The position numbers and the translations under genes were made by a program. Shown here piece after piece: positions 1 to 5,757 of a stretch of DNA of 6,962 nt. Source of the stretch: an uncultured Clostridia bacterium. Its GTDB lineage: Bacteria; Bacillota; Clostridia; Saccharofermentanales; DTU023. The stretch is from contig CAMYEY010000076.1 of the NCBI GenBank assembly GCA_947254895.1, positions 1 to 6,962 on the forward strand, written 5' to 3'. The notes beneath the pieces are model-generated. The model was not told the origin of the DNA and ran no database searches. It saw only the letters and a list, made by a program, of their open reading frames with translations. Each line of letters starts with the position of its first letter. Position 1 is the stretch's first letter.

Positions 1-688
1 GTTCTTGGTCTTGGACCAAAGATAGAATATAGAAATTGTGGCGAAAGAGGTCTGATATTTTGCAAGGAGAGCCATGCCCAGGCAAAACCGGTAAATCGCC
101 GGGAAGTTTACGCATCAGCTTAACAAGACGAGCCAAGGATTCTCGCATAACTGCGGGATTTCCCCCCTTAAGATCTGTCCGTCCGATACTTTCAGCAAAA
201 AGAGTATCACCGGTAATCAAGGCCAAAGGATGCCAGATGGGATCCTTGTGACCCGAATCAGCTACTTCGAGCAAAAGACAAGAGCAGCCCGGGCAATGAC
301 CCGGTGTATGGTAAACCTTAAAACGCAGGTAATCTTCTTCCTGGATAATCTCTTCATCGCGGTAATAGGCGTCAGCCGGAGCAAAGGTCCTCGATTGGCC
401 AAACATTAAGGAACAGTTAGCTTCAGGATCTGTAAGTAAGGGGATGTCCCCTTGAGGCATGATAAATTTGAGACCACCACGTTCCCGCCAGGCATCCACT
501 TGATTGACGTGGTCAAAATGAAAATGCGTGGCTAAGGTCAGGCCTAGGTTCTCAGCAATAGCCGGATCGTAGGGAATTGCCGGGTCGATCAAATAATCCT
601 TTTGTCCATGGATAAGATAGACATTAGCATGGTCCCAGTTTTCCGGAAAATAGGTAACTTGCTCCAGTCCAAACAATCTTTCTATCAT
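1..688 (-). CDS. Metallo-beta-lactamase-fold hydrolase (glyoxalase II-like), 3' end outside window
   Basis: The frame starts at ATG 688-686 and stays open for 229 codons to the left edge, so the stop codon is not seen. The binuclear metal site of the family is complete: the HxHxDH motif is at H55, H57, D59 and H60, followed by H131 (in HTPGH), D161 (in TGDTLF) and H205 (in PGHG). The segment SIGRTDLKGGNP (167-178) is typical of glyoxalase II-like and YcbL-like proteins of about 200-230 residues, so little should be missing. No signal peptide is visible, so it is probably cytoplasmic. These enzymes hydrolyse thioesters such as S-D-lactoylglutathione, but the substrate here is unknown. The start overlaps the stop of the mgsA-like gene as ATGA and has no good ribosome binding site, which suggests translational coupling. 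Residues 132-137 form an unusual CPGCSC cluster, and there is a short insert around 144-155. Family assignment is firm; substrate is not. Confidence 0.92.
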   Translation of the reverse strand, partial: MIERLFGLEQVTYFPENWDHANVYLIHGQKDYLIDPAIPYDPAIAENLGLTLATHFHFDHVNQVDAWRERGGLKFIMPQGDIPLLTDPEANCSLMFGQSRTFAPADAYYRDEEIIQEEDYLRFKVYHTPGHCPGCSCLLLEVADSGHKDPIWHPLALITGDTLFAESIGRTDLKGGNPAVMRESLARLVKLMRKLPGDLPVLPGHGSPCKISDLFRHNFYILSLVQDQE

Positions 689-1074
689 TTTACCAAGTCA
701 CGCCAATCCAGGTCTCCCCGATCAATGGCCAATATCAAGATCTCTGCTGTAGCGACATTAGTGGCTATAGGAATGCTATTGGTATCGCAGGCTTTTAATA
801 GAGAATTGGGCCTATCATAGCTCGGTAATAGGGTATCTCTAATATAAATCACAGCATCTATCTCATTGTAATTTGCCTTAGAAGCTAATTGTTCAATGCT
901 GGCAGTAATGTCTGTTTTGAGGGTCTCAACCTCCAAATCTGCACTGCTGCTAATTGCTCGAGAAACATTAAAAAGGGAAATCAGATGGTGCTTCATCAAA
1001 ATCTGCCGGTAAGCAATACAAAAATTAACCAGCAAATCATACTTTCTCACATCCGCTATTAGTACAATATTCAC
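685..1074 (-). CDS. Methylglyoxal synthase-like protein, catalytic residues lost (probable pseudoenzyme)
   Basis: This encodes 129 residues from a GTG start with a perfect AAGGAGG five bases upstream. Family membership rests on the N-terminus MNIVLIA, the block YNEIDAVIYIRD (69-80) and the C-terminus IPIATNVATAE...RGDLDWRDLV. These match clostridial and bacillar methylglyoxal synthase, which converts dihydroxyacetone phosphate to methylglyoxal plus phosphate. Compared from memory, the alignment is ungapped for the first 85 or so residues. It shows the His-Asp after the first strand replaced by D8-V9, the phosphate-binding TGTTG loop replaced by LFNVS (34-38), and SGPLGGD replaced by TDITASI (54-60), which removes the catalytic Asp. 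The PHEPDV segment is rewritten and two residues shorter. Only the Asp of the RDPL motif survives, as D80. Synthase activity is therefore unlikely, and a binding or regulatory role is an inference. The intact frame and strong ribosome binding site argue against a decayed gene. It overlaps the downstream hydrolase by four bases. Confidence 0.85.
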   Translation of the reverse strand: MNIVLIADVRKYDLLVNFCIAYRQILMKHHLISLFNVSRAISSSADLEVETLKTDITASIEQLASKANYNEIDAVIYIRDTLLPSYDRPNSLLKACDTNSIPIATNVATAEILILAIDRGDLDWRDLVK

Positions 1075-1079
1075 TACTG

Positions 1080-1086
1080 CCTCCTT
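1080..1086 (-). promoter_or_regulatory. Ribosome binding site of the mgsA-like gene
   Basis: The minus strand reads AAGGAGG with five bases (CAGTA) before the GTG at 1074-1072. This near-perfect Shine-Dalgarno match fixes the non-ATG start. Confidence 0.85.
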
Positions 1087-1097
1087 AAAAAGAACCT

Positions 1098-1132
1098 CTT
1101 ATAATACTATACAACTTAGCTAATTATTACAA
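1098..1132 (-). promoter_or_regulatory. Possible promoter for the mgsA-like gene and hydrolase
   Basis: On the minus strand a TTGTAA (1132-1127) is separated by 17 bases from TAGTAT (1109-1104), each matching four of six positions of the sigma-A consensus. An overlapping TATAAG (1103-1098) is a better -10 match but has no good -35 partner. The tract is very AT-rich, so chance matches are likely. A separate promoter is plausible because the 147-base gap after pbp2 is the longest in the window. Confidence 0.3.
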
Positions 1133-1190
1133 GACTTTTTTTGGTTTTTTGTGTATATTACTATGGTTATTGACATTTAAGCAATATATT

Positions 1191-1212
1191 CTTTATGAGC
1201 AAACCCATAAAG
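1191..1212 (-). other. Short inverted repeat just after the pbp2 stop
   Basis: CTTTATG and CATAAAG form a perfect 7-base-pair stem around an 8-base loop, nine bases past the pbp2 stop codon. On the minus strand no T-run follows, so it does not meet the pattern of an intrinsic terminator. It could be a weak transcript-end or mRNA-stability hairpin, or chance in AT-rich DNA. Confidence 0.3.
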
Positions 1213-1221
1213 TACAGCAAG

Positions 1222-3408
1222 CTAAGGTTCGTTAAAAGCAAAATATGCATCCAAAACACTCTTAGCCACATTGGATAAACCGGAACCCTTGCCTGCATTT
1301 TCTACAACTCCTGCAAAAACCACTTCAGGATCATCCGCCGGTGCATAACAGACAAAAAGTGCATTGATTGAAATATTTTCACTGGAGCTATTCTGCACCT
1401 CTGCTGTACCGGTTTTCATAGCAACCTTAACGGGATAATTGTGAAAGTTCTGATAGTTTAAAGTTCCCTCCCTATGAGCTAATCCTTCCATCGCTTGGCG
1501 GACCATAGAAATAGCTGTTTTTGAAATACCGGTATTTTCCACCTCAACAACCTCAGGTTTGACAACCACTCCTTGACTATCACTTATCTCCTTAATGACA
1601 TGAGGTTGAACCAATTGTCCGGTAGCCAAACCACCTATACCGCGGGCTAGCTGAATCAAGGTATAGGAGTTAAAAGATTGGCCAATGGCGGACTGGGCTG
1701 TATCAGCAGGAAACCAAATTTGATCTTCCGGCAGCGCCTGGGTTTGTCGTTTAAGCTCGGGACTAGGCCTAATTCCCTTGACTTCTCCCGGCAGGTCAAT
1801 ATTCGTGTACTCCCCCATACCGAGAAGTTTATAGGTCTCCGTCAAGTTTTCTATTCCGGTATCTATCCCCATCTTAAAAAAGTAAAGGTTGCAAGAGGTA
1901 ACCATCGCATCATGGAGAGTCAGAGGCCCATGCCCGTCATGTGGTCTCTCGTAGCATTTCCAAACGCGGTAACCTATTTCCTCGGTCCCATTGCAAACAT
2001 AAACCTGGTTAGTCGGGCTAATAACCCCATGCTCGATCGCCGAAATTGCAGTAAAGGTTTTAAAGGTAGAAGCCGGTGCATAAATTTCAGAAATAGTCCG
2101 ATTGAGCATGGGCTTCCGCTCATTATCTTTAAAGTAATCAGTTACCCGGTCAGCAGCCTCCCTATCAAATTGGGCGAGAGAAAAATCCTGTGGATTAAAA
2201 TAGGGAACAGAGGCCATGGCCAAGACCGCACCCGTTTTAGCATCAAGCAATACAGCTGCAGAGGCATCAGGGTTAATCTGCTGCTCATGAAGTGCCTCTA
2301 TGTTCGCCTCCAAAGCTTTGAGGGTCGTTTCCTGTAAGTTTTTCTCAAGAGTTAGACGAACTTTATAGCCGGGTCTAGGATCGATCCCACCTTGTCCGGC
2401 AACAAAGGTATCTCCTTCCTTCAACTGCCTTTGCCAGTAACCATAGGGTAAGAGACCGGGTGTACCGTGCAGATAGCGTTCTGCAGCTAACTCTACCCCA
2501 CTTTTACCAACGGTATCCGTTAAACCGTAAGAAAGCCCCTTGAGCTGTTGGTACTCTTCCGCCGAAATTTTTCCCGTATAGCCCAAGACATGGGAGAAAA
2601 TCTCGCTATCCTGACTATATTGTCTTCTTGATAGGTCAGCTACCAGGACACCGGCATATTTCTGGTTTTGTTCCCCTATCTTATTGATTATAGTCTGATT
2701 GACCGGTCCACCAACCAAGATGGCCTGACCTTGTATGTACTGCCAATTATGTTCAAGTATCAGGTAGCGTAGCTGCATAATTTGCATGGCTTCCTGGTAG
2801 GTATAAAGCAGGTCACCTCCGGCTTTGCGATCTTCAATTTCAAACTTGTCATAAAGAAGGTAGTCATAGAAATCTTTGGGCTGAAGCTTAACCTGATCAT
2901 TAGAAGATCCATCACCCTTAGCAGGCTTAAGGTTAAAGAGATCTTGGTTTTGCTGCCAACGTTCTATTTCTTTTAGGTCTTTTTTGAAAACAAATTCCGG
3001 ATTAGCTTTTGATTCCTTGGACTTGCTCGTTAAGGAAAGGTCAAAGTATTGGCTAAGATTATTGGGCAAGCTCACACCATTAGCTGTAAGGAGTTCGGCC
3101 AGGTCTAAAAGCATCTGATTTAACGCTTTTGTTGTAAGGCCGGCATTACTAACATAAAGATAAGGCTCAGTCACACTATAGGCTAAAGTTCTTCCGTTAG
3201 CATCAACAATATCTCCCCTCGGAGCCTCGAGCTGCATCTGAGCCCGGTTACCTCTGGTTTCCGGAACGCGCTTTGTTTCAGCAGATGACAATTGCAAGAA
3301 TGATGTCCTAACTAAAATAATGAGAAGCATAAAAATCAAAACAAATGCCAACAAAAAATAGCGGCTCTGAAAGATTTGTTTTGAACTATTAAGTCTATCA
3401 GTAGGCAA
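1222..3408 (-). CDS. mrdA: Penicillin-binding protein 2, class B peptidoglycan D,D-transpeptidase
   Basis: This 728-residue class B PBP of the elongation type cross-links peptide stems of new side-wall peptidoglycan outside the membrane. A short cytoplasmic N-terminus precedes one transmembrane anchor (about 17-36). A dimerisation/pedestal region with the class signature RGDIVDANGRTLA (64-76) follows, then KSGVELAAE...LHGTPG (302-318) and a C-terminal transpeptidase domain from about 350. The catalytic motifs are all present: STFK (S447 acylated, K450), SCN (505-507) and KTGT (665-668). A charged insert at about 125-215 makes it longer than the Escherichia coli enzyme (about 630); similar expansions occur in clostridial PBP2. 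The start is TTG with AAGGAGG eight bases upstream. It lies 38 bases after mreD, as expected for an elongasome operon. The PBP2 rather than FtsI-type assignment rests on mreCD linkage and overall character. Also called pbpA in related genomes. Confidence 0.95.
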   Translation of the reverse strand: MPTDRLNSSKQIFQSRYFLLAFVLIFMLLIILVRTSFLQLSSAETKRVPETRGNRAQMQLEAPRGDIVDANGRTLAYSVTEPYLYVSNAGLTTKALNQMLLDLAELLTANGVSLPNNLSQYFDLSLTSKSKESKANPEFVFKKDLKEIERWQQNQDLFNLKPAKGDGSSNDQVKLQPKDFYDYLLYDKFEIEDRKAGGDLLYTYQEAMQIMQLRYLILEHNWQYIQGQAILVGGPVNQTIINKIGEQNQKYAGVLVADLSRRQYSQDSEIFSHVLGYTGKISAEEYQQLKGLSYGLTDTVGKSGVELAAERYLHGTPGLLPYGYWQRQLKEGDTFVAGQGGIDPRPGYKVRLTLEKNLQETTLKALEANIEALHEQQINPDASAAVLLDAKTGAVLAMASVPYFNPQDFSLAQFDREAADRVTDYFKDNERKPMLNRTISEIYAPASTFKTFTAISAIEHGVISPTNQVYVCNGTEEIGYRVWKCYERPHDGHGPLTLHDAMVTSCNLYFFKMGIDTGIENLTETYKLLGMGEYTNIDLPGEVKGIRPSPELKRQTQALPEDQIWFPADTAQSAIGQSFNSYTLIQLARGIGGLATGQLVQPHVIKEISDSQGVVVKPEVVEVENTGISKTAISMVRQAMEGLAHREGTLNYQNFHNYPVKVAMKTGTAEVQNSSSENISINALFVCYAPADDPEVVFAGVVENAGKGSGLSNVAKSVLDAYFAFNEP

Positions 3409-3416
3409 AGCCTCTT

Positions 3417-3423
3417 CCTCCTT
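3417..3423 (-). promoter_or_regulatory. Ribosome binding site of pbp2
   Basis: The minus strand reads AAGGAGG with eight bases before the TTG at 3408-3406. No better-placed ATG or GTG is near, so it supports the TTG start. Confidence 0.8.
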
Positions 3424-3446
3424 TTTTTTATCCCGTTTACCTTTAT

Positions 3447-4019
3447 CTATGGCCTTATCAGATTTTCAGCATAAAGCTCCTTTTCAAATTTAGAAAAGGG
3501 ATAAAAATGCGTTAAAACAAAAGCAAAAATCACGCTTGCCATAATATTCATCAGCAAAAGCATCGGTAAGTCTAACCCCAGATTTCTAACGACTCCAAAG
3601 ACCCCTAGGGAAATTTTATACTGAAAAAACAAGTTAAGTCTTAGCAGAATCACTTCTAAACAACGGGATAAGACAGTTAGGATCGAAACCTGTATGGGCA
3701 AATAATAAAACTTTCTCTGCCAAATGACCTGGAATAAATGGCCAGCCAGGTAGGATGTCAAAAGGCAAACGATAAGGCTCAAGCCTAAAACAGGGCTGTA
3801 CAACCAGTCCCTCAGCAAGCCACAAGCCATAGTCAACGGCAGTCTCAGCTGGCTCTCATAGAAATAAGAAAATGTCCAACTGAGAACAAAAAAGATGTCC
3901 GGCTTAATCCCTTGTACCGGCAAGATAAACTGGACCATCTGATTAAGGACCAAGGCTAGGCCCACATAAATCAATCCTTTGATGAATAGAGAAAATCGTG
4001 CATGCTCCATAACGCTCAC
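3447..4019 (-). CDS. mreD: Rod shape-determining protein MreD
   Basis: This 190-residue, very hydrophobic protein has about five or six membrane segments, roughly at 10-34, 40-54, 60-94, 106-135 and 148-172. The motif GLLRDWLYSPVLGL (67-80) corresponds to the MreD signature GLLxD...xGLN. MreD is a polytopic membrane component of the elongasome that works with MreC to organise or activate PBP2 and RodA; it is not an enzyme. The GTG start overlaps the mreC stop as GTGA, and a GGGAG six bases upstream lies inside the last mreC codons, pointing to translational coupling. The in-frame ATG nine bases downstream is too far from that site to be preferred. MreD is poorly conserved, so the call draws strength from its place between mreC and pbp2. 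Confidence 0.92.
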   Translation of the reverse strand: MSVMEHARFSLFIKGLIYVGLALVLNQMVQFILPVQGIKPDIFFVLSWTFSYFYESQLRLPLTMACGLLRDWLYSPVLGLSLIVCLLTSYLAGHLFQVIWQRKFYYLPIQVSILTVLSRCLEVILLRLNLFFQYKISLGVFGVVRNLGLDLPMLLLMNIMASVIFAFVLTHFYPFSKFEKELYAENLIRP

Positions 4020-4924
4020 CTAGTACTCCCGGGCTGCAACGGTCTTGTTGGCTCGGTCTGAACCGCCTGTTCTTTTTGTAACCGATCAGCTGTCAGCACA
4101 AAAACAATATCTGCTTCCGCAAAGTTCAAAGATGGCTTGACCAGGGCCCGTCTAAAGCCCTTGCTGTCGACCGGTAAAAGCTTCTCTACTTGACCTAACT
4201 CCAATCCATAAGGAAATATCCCTCCCAAACCAGAAGTGATAATCTTATCTCCTTCCTTGAGTGCAGCTGCTGGAGGAATTTCTTCTATGAGGCAGAGCTG
4301 ATCTTTTTGCTTGTCACTATCTGCTTTAAGGATAAAGGTTTGCCCCCGGTTCTCCTCCACATAACAGGAGACCGAAAAGCCCTCAGAAATTAAGGGCAAA
4401 ACCTTGGCAGACCTAGCATCTGCATTGTATATTCTGCCAAAAACCTGGCCTTGGGCATTGATAACCGGGTAACCGGGTCGGCTATTCAGGTCAATACCGG
4501 CATCTGTACCTTGATCAATTCTATACAAGGCAAGATCTCGGTTAAGAGGGCCCTGGGTAATCCTAGCCGCAACAAAGCTGGCATAGTCAAACCTACTAGA
4601 TAGGTTATATATATCTTTGAGTTTTTCATACTCAAGAGCAGCCGCCTCATTCTCCTTAACTTGGAGACGGAGGGCTACATTATCTTTCCGTAAGCGATCA
4701 TTTTCCCGACTTAGATCACGGTTGAGACTGGCAGTCTCAAAATAATTTTGTGCAGTCCCTAAGACACCGGTCACCAGATTTTCTATCGGACGAGCGATAA
4801 AGGATAAGGGTGTAGTACCTCGATTGATCAAACTGCTTGGTAGGATTGAATAAACCATTAAGGTTACTACTACAATTAAGATAATAAAGACGATTAAAAA
4901 TTTTTTTCTTCGGTTTCTTATCAA
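4016..4924 (-). CDS. mreC: Rod shape-determining protein MreC
   Basis: MreC is a bitopic membrane protein whose extracellular part scaffolds the elongasome and binds PBP2. From the start chosen here it has 302 residues. A basic N-terminus (RNRRKK) precedes one membrane helix (about 9-28), then a coiled coil (about 62-105) rich in Leu, Glu, Arg and Asn, and two small beta domains (about 112-280). The conserved MreC sequence TSGLGGIFPYG lies at about 230-240. A Gln-, Thr- and Pro-rich tail ends the protein. The frame extends upstream to a GTG at 4948, but a strong GGGAGG lies inside that extension, five bases before TTG 4924-4922, so the TTG is preferred. The gene follows radC after 44 bases with no mreB between them, unlike the usual radC-mreB-mreC order, and overlaps mreD by four bases. 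Confidence 0.95.
   Translation of the reverse strand: MIRNRRKKFLIVFIILIVVVTLMVYSILPSSLINRGTTPLSFIARPIENLVTGVLGTAQNYFETASLNRDLSRENDRLRKDNVALRLQVKENEAAALEYEKLKDIYNLSSRFDYASFVAARITQGPLNRDLALYRIDQGTDAGIDLNSRPGYPVINAQGQVFGRIYNADARSAKVLPLISEGFSVSCYVEENRGQTFILKADSDKQKDQLCLIEEIPPAAALKEGDKIITSGLGGIFPYGLELGQVEKLLPVDSKGFRRALVKPSLNFAEADIVFVLTADRLQKEQAVQTEPTRPLQPGSTR
4026..4030 (-). promoter_or_regulatory. Ribosome binding site of mreD, inside the end of mreC
   Basis: The minus strand reads GGGAG with six bases before the GTG at 4019-4017. It lies within the last codons of mreC, so ribosomes ending mreC cover it and the two genes are probably coupled. Confidence 0.65.
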
Positions 4925-4929
4925 CTCTT

Positions 4930-4935
4930 CCTCCC
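4930..4935 (-). promoter_or_regulatory. Ribosome binding site that decides the mreC start
   Basis: The minus strand reads GGGAGG with five bases (AAGAG) before TTG 4924-4922. It lies downstream of the GTG at 4948, so using that GTG would place the signal inside the gene. The upstream GTG has no comparable site. Confidence 0.8.
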
Positions 4936-4968
4936 AGCAGCTAACCACTTACCTACAGCAGCCAGCCA

Positions 4969-5664
4969 TCACATATAACCTTCTTCCCGCAGACTGACCG
5001 AAGCCTTAGCACCTACAATAATATGGTCTAAAACCGATATTCTCAAGTCCTTACCCATAGCAACAATCGCCTTTGTCGTCTTAATATCTTGGCTAGAGGG
5101 ACTAGGGTCTCCACTGGGATGGTTATGGGCCAGGATTATCCCTGCAGCATTGCTACGAATCGCCTCTCTGAAGATTTCCCTGGGATCTAGCTCAATCGAA
5201 CTTATATTACCTGTCGTCACCTGGATGGTTCTGATCAGATCGTGTTTCAAGTTTAGTAAAGCAACATGAAACTCTTCTCTTGGCAACAACTTCATCTGGT
5301 TCGTAAAGTGGAGGATCGCCTGGCTCACGCCTCCCAGCTTTGCCGGCTCGGTTAAAGCCAGGTAATTATTGACCCTTTGCCCCAGCTCAACTGCAGCTTT
5401 AAGGCGGATGGCCTTAACCCGACCAATTCCACTCACTGTTTGCAGCTCCTCTAGGCTGGCTTGATTAAGCAGTCCGATATTCTCAACCTGTTTTAAGAGC
5501 TTTAAAGCCAGGTCTACTGAGGTCTGCCCTGACCGTCCGGAAGACAGGATAATTGCTATCAGTTCTGCTTCCGTCAAACTAGACGGGCCTTGGCATTCAA
5601 GTTTCTCATAGGGCCGCTCAGCCTTAGGCCATTCTCTCATGGTTAATCTTTCATCCATCATCAT
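4969..5664 (-). CDS. radC: RadC family protein (JAB/MPN metal-dependent domain)
   Basis: The protein has 231 residues, close to the usual family length of about 225-230. The N-terminal part carries a helix-hairpin-helix-like segment (LQTVSGIGRVKAIRLKAA, 74-91), consistent with DNA binding. The C-terminal part is the JAMM/MPN metal site: H180, H182, S190 and D193 in HNHPSGDPSPSSQD, with a likely catalytic Glu in the REEF segment (about 130-131). RadC was named as a DNA repair protein, but that role has been questioned and its true substrate is not established. Three ATG codons stand in tandem at 5664, 5661 and 5658. The AGGA at 5666-5669 is one, four and seven bases from them, so the third may be the real start (229 residues). 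It precedes the mre genes as in many Bacillota, and is separated from asnS by 93 bases. Confidence 0.95.
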   Translation of the reverse strand: MMMDERLTMREWPKAERPYEKLECQGPSSLTEAELIAIILSSGRSGQTSVDLALKLLKQVENIGLLNQASLEELQTVSGIGRVKAIRLKAAVELGQRVNNYLALTEPAKLGGVSQAILHFTNQMKLLPREEFHVALLNLKHDLIRTIQVTTGNISSIELDPREIFREAIRSNAAGIILAHNHPSGDPSPSSQDIKTTKAIVAMGKDLRISVLDHIIVGAKASVSLREEGYM

Positions 5665-5726
5665 TTCCTACTTTCTCTTAATTAGCTTGAAAATGATGTA
5701 AATGAAGTGTATGTAACTTTGGTCCC

Positions 5727-5743
5727 TTCAAGTATTACTTCAA
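5727..5743. repeat. Imperfect 17-base palindrome between asnS and radC
   Basis: TTCAAGTATTACTTCAA matches its own reverse complement at 14 of 17 positions, including the core AAGTA-T-TACTT. The one-base centre rules out a hairpin, so if it matters it would be a protein-binding dyad. It lies about 60 bases upstream of radC and does not resemble the LexA box of Bacillota. I find no convincing promoter in this 93-base gap. Confidence 0.25.
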
Positions 5744-5757
5744 CTTATGAACCATAA

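Noticed and set aside
5..19. Short inverted repeat TTGGTC/GACCAA at the left edge.
   Set aside because: It lies inside the hydrolase coding frame, and six base pairs are easily expected by chance.
36..820. Two plus-strand open frames of about 70 codons (36-251 and 602-820).
   Set aside because: They are shadows of the hydrolase and the mgsA-like gene, whose motifs on the minus strand explain the region.
1134..1150. A T-rich run on the plus strand as an intrinsic terminator.
   Set aside because: No GC-rich stem precedes it on that strand, and no plus-strand gene ends there. On the minus strand it is an A-run.
1170..1198. TTGACA on the plus strand as part of an antisense promoter toward pbp2.
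   Set aside because: The hexamer at 17 bases' distance (TTATGA) is a poor -10 match, and no plus-strand gene follows.
1678..2337. A 219-codon open frame on the plus strand opposite pbp2.
   Set aside because: It lies wholly antisense to a well-supported PBP2 transpeptidase domain, and its product resembles no family I know.
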